Source of the DNA: CAZOZZ01 sp965247425
Lineage (GTDB): Bacteria; Acidobacteriota; Terriglobia; 20CM-2-55-15
Direction of reading: 5' to 3'
NCBI GenBank assembly: GCA_965247425.1
Contig: OZ252023.1
Span: 1,798,001-1,862,000 of the forward strand
Length of the DNA stretch: 64,000 nt
Shown: positions 31,574 through 40,069 of the stretch, in pieces
How the letters are laid out: every line of letters starts with the position of its first letter
Position numbering within the stretch: the first letter of the stretch is position 1
Made by a program: the position numbers and the translations under genes
The notes under the pieces: generated by a model
Databases searched by the model: none
What the model was told of the DNA's origin: nothing
The model's input: the letters and a program-made list of their open reading frames with translations, nothing else

Positions 31574-32539
31574 ATGCGGAAGCTTCTGACGACAAGCATA
31601 GTAGCACTGGCGTTCGGGGTGCCTTCCCTCACGGGGCAGGGTATTAAGATGTCTGCGGATTTTCTCCCCCTCGAAGTGGGAAACCTGTGGCGTTACACGA
31701 TCACAGACAGCACCGGGGCGAAGGTTGACGAATTCGACATTCAGATCGAGCGTCACACCATTCTCGATGGTCGGAGCATTTACCTTTTCACGCAATTTCC
31801 GATAGCCCCGGGCATCGACGGGTCCCGCCCGCTCGGGATCCGCTACGATCGCCAACTAAACCAGTACATGCGGTTCGACGGTGAGTTCGAAGACGACCTC
31901 TTCCCGTCTGTTGGCGCAATCGTCAAGGTGTTGGAGACTGATGCGAACGATCTGCCTTTGAGAGTTCTCTTCGATTTTCAGCCGCTCAAGCTGACGTTGG
32001 AGCGGAGCGTTGGGATTGTCGAGGCGACCTTCGAGACACAGGCCGGACTTCAGGTTGCGACGCTCATCACAGCCCGTGTGGGGGCGACAGTGATCGGAGA
32101 GGCGTTGCCCGAGGAGGTGCCTCCCGCCGAGAGAATCGCGAATGAGTTCAACAACGTGGCGGACGTCTCTGAAGCAAACCCGATCATCGAACTCGAGGCG
32201 ACCGCCGAGGGTGACGGCCACCGGTTCGCGCTACGGGTGTCAAATGTTTCCGACAAGCTTCTCGCTTTCGATTTCGTCTCCAGCCAGAGCTTCGACTTTG
32301 CAGTGGTCGATCCGCTGCACGGCCAGGAGATCTGGAGATGGTCCCGGAGAATGTTTTTCTCGTCCGTCATGAGGAGCGAAGCGATCCGCATCCGCGGGGA
32401 ATGGCTCTTCGAGGCCGTCTGGAACCACCGTGACGACGACTTGAATCCCGTTGAACCGGGCACGTATCAGGTCATCGCGTTCCTGACCGCCGAGACTCCG
32501 ATCGAGTCGGAGCCGATCGAGATCCAGGTTCTAAAGTAA
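31574..32539 (+). CDS. Secreted protein with a C-terminal BsuPI-like domain
   Basis: The 321-residue product begins with a signal peptide (MRKLLTTSIVALAFGVPSLTGQG). The N-terminal half (LEVGNLWRYTITDSTGAKVDEFD...) is a beta-rich region I cannot assign. The C-terminal 110 residues match the BsuPI fold known from a Bacillus intracellular proteinase inhibitor: SDKLLAFDFVSSQSFDFAVV, then GQEIWRWSRRMFFSS, then EPGTYQVIAFLTAETPI. It may bind a peptidase, and three peptidase genes follow within 7 kb, but that link is only positional. A TACACT box lies 8 bp before the ATG, suggesting a leaderless or near-leaderless message. Confidence 0.75.
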   Translation: MRKLLTTSIVALAFGVPSLTGQGIKMSADFLPLEVGNLWRYTITDSTGAKVDEFDIQIERHTILDGRSIYLFTQFPIAPGIDGSRPLGIRYDRQLNQYMRFDGEFEDDLFPSVGAIVKVLETDANDLPLRVLFDFQPLKLTLERSVGIVEATFETQAGLQVATLITARVGATVIGEALPEEVPPAERIANEFNNVADVSEANPIIELEATAEGDGHRFALRVSNVSDKLLAFDFVSSQSFDFAVVDPLHGQEIWRWSRRMFFSSVMRSEAIRIRGEWLFEAVWNHRDDDLNPVEPGTYQVIAFLTAETPIESEPIEIQVLK

Positions 32540-32583
32540 CCCGCGCCGCCGCGAAACCGGACGCGGTTGACTGTTTCTCCCGC

Positions 32584-32769
32584 CCAGGAGCCTGCGCGGC
32601 AGAAGGGATCGTAGCGAGAAAGTGGAGAATCGAGGCCAGATCCACTCGACTTTGAGGCATTTTCTCGATTTTGAGGCGAATAGTGGTTCTATTTAACGAA
32701 AAATCGGGGAAATCTGGACCGATTATACCGCTTTCGCAGTAGATCTCGTCTGCTGCGCAGGCTCCTAGG
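32584..32769. repeat. AGGAGCCTGCGC inverted-repeat element (CTAGGAGCC family)
   Basis: CCAGGAGCCTGCGCGGCAGA at the left and the complement of TCTGCTGCGCAGGCTCCTAGG at the right bracket about 140 bp of A/T-richer noncoding DNA (for example tttgaggcattttctcgatt). The ends resemble those at 16503-16614 and 35753-35781. It fills the gap between the BsuPI protein and the M20 peptidase. Confidence 0.65.
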
Positions 32770-32786
32770 GCAAACTCATCGCGCAA

Positions 32787-33989
32787 ATGAAACAATCCGA
32801 GTCCATTGATATCCGGTCACTCCGGTCGAGACTCCAGGAGATTCGATCTGACCCCGGGGTCCGGGCCGCGATCCGGTTCTGTGCCGACGGGGAGGGCCAG
32901 ATCCTGGAGGACCAGGTTCGGTTGACGCTGATTCCGGCGCCTCCTTTTGCAGAATCGGAAAGGGCCGCCTCTTTTTCGAGGATGCTGGCCGACGCCGGTT
33001 TCGATCCCACTATCGATTCGTTGGGCAACGTCGTTTCGGCATATGAACATTACGGCGAGAACCCGTTGCTTGTCGGCGCCCACCTGGACACGGTTTTTCC
33101 CGAGGGCACCCCACTCCATCTCGACCGCAAAGCCTCCGTTCTCAGCCTCCCCGGCATCGCCGACAACGGCGCCGGCCTGGTTGCGGCGCTCTGGCTGTTT
33201 AAGGCTGCACGCGCGGCCGGGTTGAGATTCAAAAGGCCTCTGGTCCTGATCGCCAACGTGGGAGAGGAGGGGATTGGTAATCTGCGAGGTGTCCGCCATG
33301 TTTTCGAGAATCCTCCATGGACTGGAAGCGTACCGGAGTTCGTCGCTCTGGACGGATGCGGCATTCAGCGAATAACCAACCGGGGTCTTGGAAGCCGCCG
33401 TTTTCTGGTCCGCATGACCGGGCCGGGAGGGCACAGTTGGGCCGATTTTCCGCGTCCGAATCCGATCAACGGTCTGGCGGACGCAATTCAAGGGTTTTCC
33501 TCCTCGATGGTCTCCGTTCCAGATGGCATCGCCTACAACGTTGGCGTCATTGAAGGCGGGATTTCCGTCAATGCCATTCCTACCGAAGCCCGCATGGAGG
33601 TGGACCTGCGTTCTGGCGATGAGGGCCTTCTCGATGACATGGAGTCACGCCTCCGCGGGTCGGTGGCGACCGCAGCGAGACGAATCGGGGTAGGCGCCAA
33701 GATCGAGATTATCGGAGATCGACCATCCGGGAGCACCTCGACCGACACGCTGCTGGTTCGGACGGCGATCGAGACAACTCGCCTCCTGGGTGTCGATCCC
33801 ATTCTGGGCATGGGCTCGACCGACGCAAACGTGCCCATGGCCATGGGCCTCCCTGCGATTTCGATAGGCGCCGGAGGGACGTGTGGCCGCATTCATACCG
33901 AAGGGGAATGGTTCGATTCCACGAATCGCAACGCGGGATTGGAACGCCTGCTGGTCCTGGTTGCCGCGTTGGCGAAGTTGGGTCCATAA
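32787..33989 (+). CDS. M20-family metallopeptidase
   Basis: This dinuclear zinc aminopeptidase/dipeptidase of the M20 group (400 residues) has no signal peptide, so it is cytoplasmic. Metal-site motifs are visible in order: LLVGAHLDTVFPEG (H, D), GIADNGAGLVAALWLF (bridging D), NVGEEGIGNLRG (catalytic and metal glutamates), FVALDGCG (D) and TCGRIHTEGEWFD (H). The dimerisation domain contains MTGPGGHSWADFPRPN. It resembles peptidase T-like or carboxypeptidase G2-like members; the substrate is unknown. It may process peptides imported by the Opp system encoded 9 kb downstream. Confidence 0.92.
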   Translation: MKQSESIDIRSLRSRLQEIRSDPGVRAAIRFCADGEGQILEDQVRLTLIPAPPFAESERAASFSRMLADAGFDPTIDSLGNVVSAYEHYGENPLLVGAHLDTVFPEGTPLHLDRKASVLSLPGIADNGAGLVAALWLFKAARAAGLRFKRPLVLIANVGEEGIGNLRGVRHVFENPPWTGSVPEFVALDGCGIQRITNRGLGSRRFLVRMTGPGGHSWADFPRPNPINGLADAIQGFSSSMVSVPDGIAYNVGVIEGGISVNAIPTEARMEVDLRSGDEGLLDDMESRLRGSVATAARRIGVGAKIEIIGDRPSGSTSTDTLLVRTAIETTRLLGVDPILGMGSTDANVPMAMGLPAISIGAGGTCGRIHTEGEWFDSTNRNAGLERLLVLVAALAKLGP

Positions 33990-34066
33990 CGGCTGTTTTA
34001 GCTGGACCACCATGGCGCTGTAACCGATAATCTTCATCGAATCGCAAGCATACCAAAGGAGACTCG

Positions 34067-35539
34067 ATGAATCGTTCTGGCTGGTTTTCGCCGCAAATCT
34101 ATCTTCCCGTCCTGATAGTCCTTCTCCTGACCCTGCCCATCGCGGCCCAGATCGAGGAACCGGTGGACCTGGATGCGATCTATAAGATCAAGGACGAGGG
34201 ATTGAACCGCTCCGAGGTCATGGAGATCATGAGTTATCTGACCGATGTCCATGGTCCGCGGTTGACCGGGTCGCCCAACATCAAGGCCGCCGCGGAATAC
34301 GCGCGCGAAAAGTTGACCGGATGGGAGCTCGTGAACGTCGACCTGGAGAAGTGGGGGCCGTTCGGTCGCGGCTGGACGAACGACCACTTCTCGGCGCACA
34401 TGACCAGCGGCGGAAGTTCCTTTCCCATAATTGGATATCCGAAGGCCTGGACTCCGGGAACGGAGGGGAAAGTGTCGGGTGAAGCAATCATAGCCAACAT
34501 CCAGAGCCCGGCTGATTTCGATGAGTACCGGGGCCAGTTGGAGGGGAAATTCGTTCTCGTTTCGGTGATGCCGGAGGTTCCGGCTCTTTTCGACCCACTG
34601 GCGGTGCGTTTCAGTGATGAGGCCTTGGAAGCGCGAGCCATGCAGTCGGCTCCCCGAGGTGGTCGAGGTGGTCGTGGCGGTCGTGGACGCGGTGGTCGGG
34701 GCTTCGCCGGGCAGCGGACGCAGTTTTTTCTGGATGAGGGCGTGGCTGCCCTGGTGGAGCCGGGCAGGGGCTCGGGCGGAACGGTGTTCGTGGGCGGCGG
34801 CGGTTCGAGGGATATTGACGGCGACCCGGTTCCTCCACAGATCGTACTGGCCGTTGAACACTACGGCCGCATCATGCGAACGCTCGAAAAAGATGTTCCG
34901 GTGACCCTCGAGATGGATGTGGCCAATACCTTCTATGACGACGATTTGGATTCGTTCAACGTCATCGCGGAGATTCCCGGTACGGACAAGACGGACGAGA
35001 TCGTCATGCTCGGGGCTCACTTTGATTCCTGGCATGCCGGTACTGGTGCGACCGATAACGCGGCCGGGTCGGCGGTGATGATGGAGGCCGTCCGGATATT
35101 GAAGGAAGCGGGACTTCGCATGCGCCGGACGGTACGAATAGGCCTCTGGACCGGCGAGGAGCAGGGACTGCTGGGATCCCGCGCGTACGTCACCGAACAC
35201 TTCGGCGATCGCGCGACGATGGATTTGAAAGCGGACCACGAAAAATTCGCCGGATACTTTAATGTTGACAACGGAACAGGCGCTATCCGCGGTGTTTATC
35301 TGCAGGGTAATGAAGTGATCGCGCCGGTCTTTCGAGCGTGGATGAAGCCGTTCGAAAATCTTGGCATGACCACGCTGAGCATTCGCAACACCGGGGGAAC
35401 CGATCACCAGTCCTTCGACGCGGTCGGTCTGCCGGGATTCCAGTTCATTCAGGATCCGGTGGAGTACAACACCCGGACCCATCATTCCAGCATGGACGTT
35501 TACGAAAGGATTCAACCGCTGGACATGATGAAGAATTAG
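34067..35539 (+). CDS. Secreted M28-family zinc peptidase with an RGG-rich insert
   Basis: A signal peptide (ending PIAAQ) precedes a PA-domain-containing M28 aminopeptidase of 490 residues. Metal-binding motifs are IVMLGAHFDSWHAGTGATDNAAG, GLWTGEEQGLLGSRAYV, YFNVDNGTG and NTRTHHSSMDVYE. The PA domain (residues about 130-280) carries an insert at about 195-213 made almost only of glycine and arginine (PRGGRGGRGGRGRGGRG), which is unusual. It is followed by a strong terminator at 35667. It is likely to release amino acids from peptides in the periplasm or outside, alongside the S9 and M20 enzymes nearby. Confidence 0.92.
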   Translation: MNRSGWFSPQIYLPVLIVLLLTLPIAAQIEEPVDLDAIYKIKDEGLNRSEVMEIMSYLTDVHGPRLTGSPNIKAAAEYAREKLTGWELVNVDLEKWGPFGRGWTNDHFSAHMTSGGSSFPIIGYPKAWTPGTEGKVSGEAIIANIQSPADFDEYRGQLEGKFVLVSVMPEVPALFDPLAVRFSDEALEARAMQSAPRGGRGGRGGRGRGGRGFAGQRTQFFLDEGVAALVEPGRGSGGTVFVGGGGSRDIDGDPVPPQIVLAVEHYGRIMRTLEKDVPVTLEMDVANTFYDDDLDSFNVIAEIPGTDKTDEIVMLGAHFDSWHAGTGATDNAAGSAVMMEAVRILKEAGLRMRRTVRIGLWTGEEQGLLGSRAYVTEHFGDRATMDLKADHEKFAGYFNVDNGTGAIRGVYLQGNEVIAPVFRAWMKPFENLGMTTLSIRNTGGTDHQSFDAVGLPGFQFIQDPVEYNTRTHHSSMDVYERIQPLDMMKN

Positions 35540-35666
35540 GTGATCGTCGGCTCTTTCGTCTACCATGCCGCGAATCGCGACGAGTTGCTTCCGCGGAAAC
35601 CGTTGCCCAGACCCCAGGGCCGCCGAGGCCGCGGCGGCCGGGGGCAGTAAGGTTTGTTGTCAGAAG

Positions 35667-35697
35667 GAAAGGCGGCTGCGGAAGCCGCCTTTTTTCT
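35667..35697 (+). terminator. Intrinsic terminator after the M28 peptidase gene
   Basis: GGCGGCT (35671-35677) pairs with AGCCGCC (35683-35689) around a 5-base loop, and is followed by a run of six or more T. It is a textbook rho-independent terminator on the plus strand. Confidence 0.9.
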
Positions 35698-35752
35698 TGT
35701 TCGCTTGCGAGGCGGGACTTAAATTGGATACTGTGGAGATGTTGAGGCGTAA

Positions 35753-35781
35753 CTAGAGGAGCCTACGCGGCAGGCTCCTAG
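35753..35781. repeat. Short CTAGAGGAGCC...GGCTCCTAG palindrome
   Basis: This is a 29-bp palindrome with CTAG at both tips and GGAGCCT/AGGCTCC arms. It looks like the end-to-end remnant of the CTAGGAGCC family, with almost nothing between the arms. It lies just upstream of sufT. Confidence 0.6.
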
Positions 35782-35807
35782 CTCTTGAACGAGCGAAAGG
35801 GGACCAG

Positions 35808-36365
35808 ATGAGCGAGCAGATCAAGATTTCGCGCGAGTGTGAGGTCGTCGAGATTCCCGGTGGCGGCACGCACAAACTGGCGGCGGGAACCGTCGTGTCG
35901 ATCACCCAGCAGTTAGGCGGATCCTACACGTTACTGGTGCCTTCACATGGAGGTCTGTTCCGTCTGGCAGGGCGGGATGCCGATGCGATTGGCCAGGAAG
36001 CAGGTGATGTGGAGTCGCCGCCCGACGAGGCAGGCGAAGTCCGCAGCACTGAAGAACTCGAGAAAGAAGTATGGGCGCGACTCAAGACGTGTTTCGATCC
36101 CGAGATCCCCGTCAATATTGTCGACCTCGGCCTGATATACGGAATGAAAGTGGCGCCCATTCCTGAGGGTGGCAATCGCGTGGATATTCAAATGACCCTG
36201 ACCGCCCAGGGCTGCGGCATGGGACCTTCAATCGCTGCCGACGCCAAGCACAAAATTGAAGAGATTCCCGAAGTGGCGGATGCCGACGTGCAGGTTGTCT
36301 GGGACCCACCATGGAGCCCCGACAAGATGTCGTCCGAAGCCAAATCCACCTTGGGGATCGGCTGA
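35808..36365 (+). CDS. sufT: SufT-like Fe-S cluster assembly protein (DUF59/MIP18 family)
   Basis: SufT proteins assist maturation of iron-sulfur proteins. The 185-residue protein has the SufT-specific N-terminal extension (residues 1-80, EIPGGGTHKLAAGTVVSITQQLGGSYTLLV). The DUF59 domain follows (LKTCFDPEIPVNIVDLGLIYG...VDIQMTLTAQGCGMG), with the conserved cysteine in the GCGMG motif. It ends VQVVWDPPWSPDKMSSEAK. A good ribosome site (gaaaggggacc) precedes the ATG. In most genomes sufT lies with suf genes. Here it stands alone between two peptidase genes. Confidence 0.9.
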   Translation: MSEQIKISRECEVVEIPGGGTHKLAAGTVVSITQQLGGSYTLLVPSHGGLFRLAGRDADAIGQEAGDVESPPDEAGEVRSTEELEKEVWARLKTCFDPEIPVNIVDLGLIYGMKVAPIPEGGNRVDIQMTLTAQGCGMGPSIAADAKHKIEEIPEVADADVQVVWDPPWSPDKMSSEAKSTLGIG

Positions 36366-36457
36366 GGAATGGGGCGGGGGCTCGAGCCTCCGTCGTCCGG
36401 CTTTGAGGCTCCTGCGACTCCTGATCCTGCCGGCTTGCCCCTTATTCGTTTCTCACA

Positions 36458-38530
36458 ATGAATCGACCCGAGTTCGTTCCCTCAAAATATCCCATTTCCA
36501 GACGCGTCGACCAGGTCGATGACTATCACGGAAAGCTCGTTGCCGATCCCTATCGATGGCTGGAAGATCTGGAGTCGGAGGAAACCCGGCAATGGGTCAC
36601 CGACCAGAACGAGGTGACGTTCGGCTACCTGTCCGGGATTCCCGATCGCGAGCGAATTCGGCGCCGAATCACCGATCTCTGGAACTACGAAAAGTTTGGG
36701 ATTCCGTTCAAAGAGGGGAATCGGTACTTCTATTTCCACAACAGCGGCCTGGAAAATCAGTCCGTCCTTTACACCATCGCCGACCTGACCGACGAACCCC
36801 GTGTGCTGCTGGATCTCAATTCGATGTCCGCTGAGGGTACCGTCGCCATCGGGGCCTACCGGCCCAGTCGGGACGGATCCTTGTTCGCCTACGGTGTCAC
36901 CGCCCAGGGATCCGACTGGCAGTACATTCGGGTGCGTGACGTTGCCAGTGGACTGGACCTGGACGATCGTCTGGACTGGGTGAGGTTTTCCAACATCTCG
37001 TGGGACCGAGACAACCAGGGCTTTTTCTACAGCCGTTACGACGAACCCGTCGGCGATCAGTTTGCGGTGGCCAACTATTATCAGAAGTTGTACTACCACA
37101 GGATGGGAACTCGGCAGGACGACGACATCCTGATTTATGACAATCCGGACGAGAAGGAGTGGGGGCCGTGGGGGGAAGTGAGCGAAGATGGCCGCTACCT
37201 GGTGATTCACATCCGGCAGGGCACCGAACCCAGGTCCCGGATCTACTACAGGGACCTGGAAGCGAACCCGGTTTCGGCAGATCGCCACATCGTCAAGCTC
37301 CTGAACGGCTTCGATGCGCGCTATGAGTTTGTCGGCAACGACGGCACCGAGTTCTGGGTCCTGACCGACCTGGATGCGCCGCGTGCCCGACTGGTCGGAA
37401 TCGATCTTTCCAGGCCGGGTCAACCGGACTGGAGGGAGATCATTCCCGAGTCGAGCCGAACACTCGAAACTGTCGTTGTTGCCCATGATTGCCTGGTGGC
37501 AGGGTATCTGGAGCATGCCTACAGTCGCGTGGACATGTTTCGAAAAGACGGCCGGCATATCCGGACATTGGATCTTCCCGGTATTGGAACCGTTGCCGGT
37601 TTCAGTGGGAAGGTCGGAGAGAGGGAATCCTTCTACGCCTACACCGGATTCACAACGCCGACGACAATCTACCGTCACGACCTGGAAACCGGTGACAGCG
37701 AGGTCTTTCGTCAACCGAAACTCCATGCCTCCACGAAAGAGTTCGAGACCCGGCAGGTGTTTTACGGAAGTCCGGACGGGACCCGGGTCCCCATGTTCCT
37801 GGTCCACCATCGCGACATCGAGCTGGACGGGACTCACCCCACACTGCTTTACGGCTACGGGGGCTTCAACATTTCAGTCACGCCGTCGTTTTCGGTTCGC
37901 AATCTGGCATGGCTCGAGATGGGCGGGGTGTATGCGGTCGCCAACATTCGGGGTGGGGGAGAGTATGGAGAGGAGTGGCATCAGGCTGGAATCGGTCCAA
38001 ACAAACAGAACGGCCTGGACGATTTCATTGCGGCCGCCGAGTGGCTGATCGAAAATCGTTACACGAGTTCTTCCCGGTTGGCGATCCACGGCGGCAGCAA
38101 CGGTGGAATGCTGGTCGGGGCCTGTATGACGGCGCGCCCCGAGCTTTTTCGGGCGGCGGTTCCTGCGGTCGGCGTCATGGATCTGCTGCGCTTCCACAAG
38201 TTCACGATCGGCTGGGCCTGGACATCCGACTACGGATCACCCGACAATCCGGACGACTTCGACGTGCTCTATGCCTGCTCGCCGTACCACAACCTCAAAG
38301 AAGGGGCCCGCTATCCTGCGACGCTGATCACTACCGGCGACCACGACGATCGCGTCGTCCCTTCGCACAGCTTCAAGTTTGCGGCAGCCATACAGGCCGC
38401 CCAGGCAGGGCCCCACCCCGTCCTCATCCGAGTTGCCGTTTCGGCAGGCCACGGCCTTGGTAAGCCGACCTCGATGCAGATTGAAGAAGCAGCGGACGTG
38501 CTTGCGTTCTTGAAGCAGGAATTGGTTTAG
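36458..38530 (+). CDS. Prolyl oligopeptidase, S9A family
   Basis: This serine peptidase cleaves short peptides after proline. The 690-residue protein has the N-terminal propeller domain, entered after YPISRRVDQVDDYHGKLVADPYRWLED (a family hallmark, shortened here), and a C-terminal alpha/beta hydrolase. The nucleophile S547 is in AIHGGSNGGMLVGA, the aspartate in TTGDHDDRVVPSHSFK and the histidine in VSAGHGLGKPTS. There is no signal peptide, so it is probably cytoplasmic. All catalytic residues are present. It is convergent with the metal-permease gene, with a repeat-rich gap between. Confidence 0.95.
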   Translation: MNRPEFVPSKYPISRRVDQVDDYHGKLVADPYRWLEDLESEETRQWVTDQNEVTFGYLSGIPDRERIRRRITDLWNYEKFGIPFKEGNRYFYFHNSGLENQSVLYTIADLTDEPRVLLDLNSMSAEGTVAIGAYRPSRDGSLFAYGVTAQGSDWQYIRVRDVASGLDLDDRLDWVRFSNISWDRDNQGFFYSRYDEPVGDQFAVANYYQKLYYHRMGTRQDDDILIYDNPDEKEWGPWGEVSEDGRYLVIHIRQGTEPRSRIYYRDLEANPVSADRHIVKLLNGFDARYEFVGNDGTEFWVLTDLDAPRARLVGIDLSRPGQPDWREIIPESSRTLETVVVAHDCLVAGYLEHAYSRVDMFRKDGRHIRTLDLPGIGTVAGFSGKVGERESFYAYTGFTTPTTIYRHDLETGDSEVFRQPKLHASTKEFETRQVFYGSPDGTRVPMFLVHHRDIELDGTHPTLLYGYGGFNISVTPSFSVRNLAWLEMGGVYAVANIRGGGEYGEEWHQAGIGPNKQNGLDDFIAAAEWLIENRYTSSSRLAIHGGSNGGMLVGACMTARPELFRAAVPAVGVMDLLRFHKFTIGWAWTSDYGSPDNPDDFDVLYACSPYHNLKEGARYPATLITTGDHDDRVVPSHSFKFAAAIQAAQAGPHPVLIRVAVSAGHGLGKPTSMQIEEAADVLAFLKQELV

Positions 38531-38633
38531 CGGGTAGCTTGTAGCTGGCAGCGAGCAGCTTCGGGCGATGAGCGGTCGACTTTCGTCCGACCCTTCCTGG
38601 CTGCCAGCTAAACGCTGCCAGCCACCCGCTCGC
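38531..38633. repeat. GCTGGCAGC-rich inverted repeat between convergent genes
   Basis: gcgggtagc...agctggcagcgagcagc (38531-38562) faces ctgccagctaaacgctgccag...ccacccgc (38600-38630). It could serve as a bidirectional terminator. A related tract lies at 7103-7185. Confidence 0.5.
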
Positions 38634-38635
38634 CG

Positions 38636-40051
38636 CTACAGACCGCTAAGCCACGCGTCAATGGCCTCGAGCGCCGAACGATTCTCTTCCACCGCAAGTT
38701 GGCTCTGATAGCCGAAGTCGTCCCCGGCGGCTTCGGCTATCCGCTCGATTGCTTGAGTTCGGGCGAACCCGGCATCCTCGTCGCCCAGGATCTCGAGCAT
38801 CACGCGGAATCCCTCATTGTCATCGCAGGCAACAAGTGCTTCGGAGATGGTGAGCTTCAGGAACGGATCGTAATCCCGTCCGACGGCGTTGCGGAGAGCA
38901 GGAGCCGCGGCGGGATCCCCTCTGTTGGCAAAGACCTCGGCAATCGCCTCGACGATCTGCTCCGAGGCGGTCTCTTGCAACAAGACGGAAAGCGCCGGAA
39001 CGACACGCGGGTCGTTCACGTCGACGAGGAGCGAAATCGCGTCGAGCTGCCCGGAAATACCACCGTTCACGAGCTCGTCGAGGAGAATGTCCGCCGGCGA
39101 ATCCAGGCTTTCGACCTGCGGCTCGACTTCCTTCCGGAACTCCGACAAAGCGGAAACGAACAGGGCCGCCGACACAACCATCACTGAAACCCACCCCACG
39201 GCCCGGACACGGTTTCGAGCCCGATAGACGAAGTAGACAAGACCCGACAGGATCAGGATAGCCGTGAGTGCAAGCACGATCGTGGGACCCGTCGGGTAGT
39301 CGGAATAGAACGACCAGAGGATGCCCGCGATACTTGCCAGTACGGCCACGATCCACCCCGTCAGAAGTCGTCCCGACATGCTCTCAAACCACATCTGGCC
39401 GACGACGGCCGGTATGACCAAGTAGGAAAACACCAGAAGGACGCCCCCGATGGCGACGGACTGGGTGACCAGGATGCCCATGGTCATGTAGAAGAGGAAG
39501 TCCCAGAGACGAACGTTCACACCGGCCGCCTCGGCGGCCCCGAGGTCGAGCGACATCGCAAAGAAACGATGTCGAAAAACGACATGGAACACACCGACGG
39601 CGGCGTAAATGAGGCCGACGTTGGCGATCGTCCGCAAGGACACGAGCAGGATGTCGCCGACGAGCATGTGTTGAAGCTCTGCGCCCCCTGTGGGCGACTT
39701 GGACAGTATCAAGACGGCTGCGGCGGAAGCCGCGACATACACGATCCCGATAAAGGCTTCCTGGGGCACCTGTTCCTTGCGCATGCGTGCGACCGAAATC
39801 ACTCCCGCTCCCACGATGGTGAAGGCCATCGAAAAAAGTGCGATCGCAAAAACGTCGTCGGGTTGGTGCAGGTCGTAACCGAGAGTTGTGGCGTATGTGG
39901 CGCCGACAGCTGCGATCTGCGCCAGGGCGAGGTCGACAAAAATGACCTTACGAGCGACAACGTGCACGCCCATGTAGACATGCGACACCGACAGGATCAG
40001 GCACGCGAGAAACGGCGCGATCATCCATCTCCAATCAGTCAGAATTTCCAT
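38636..40051 (-). CDS. Metal ABC permease (ZnuB/TroC-like) fused to a HEAT-repeat domain
   Basis: The first 290 residues are an ABC-3-type permease for zinc or manganese, with about eight membrane helices and the family stretches HVYMGVHVVARKVIFVDLALAQ, FIGIVYVAASAAAVLIL and ILVTQSVAIGGVLLVFSYLVIPA. A further segment around residue 300 (VGWVSVMVVSAALFVSAL) probably forms a ninth helix. The remaining 150 residues are soluble and read as HEAT-like repeats (DPRVVPALSVLLQET, GDPAAAPALRNAVGRD, GFRVMLEILGDEDAGFARTQAIERIAEAAG). The family normally ends near residue 280, so this is a fusion. It follows the binding-protein gene by 18 bp. No ATPase gene is adjacent. Confidence 0.88.
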   Translation of the reverse strand: MEILTDWRWMIAPFLACLILSVSHVYMGVHVVARKVIFVDLALAQIAAVGATYATTLGYDLHQPDDVFAIALFSMAFTIVGAGVISVARMRKEQVPQEAFIGIVYVAASAAAVLILSKSPTGGAELQHMLVGDILLVSLRTIANVGLIYAAVGVFHVVFRHRFFAMSLDLGAAEAAGVNVRLWDFLFYMTMGILVTQSVAIGGVLLVFSYLVIPAVVGQMWFESMSGRLLTGWIVAVLASIAGILWSFYSDYPTGPTIVLALTAILILSGLVYFVYRARNRVRAVGWVSVMVVSAALFVSALSEFRKEVEPQVESLDSPADILLDELVNGGISGQLDAISLLVDVNDPRVVPALSVLLQETASEQIVEAIAEVFANRGDPAAAPALRNAVGRDYDPFLKLTISEALVACDDNEGFRVMLEILGDEDAGFARTQAIERIAEAAGDDFGYQSQLAVEENRSALEAIDAWLSGL

Positions 40052-40069
40052 GCGTCGCTATTCAGGCTG

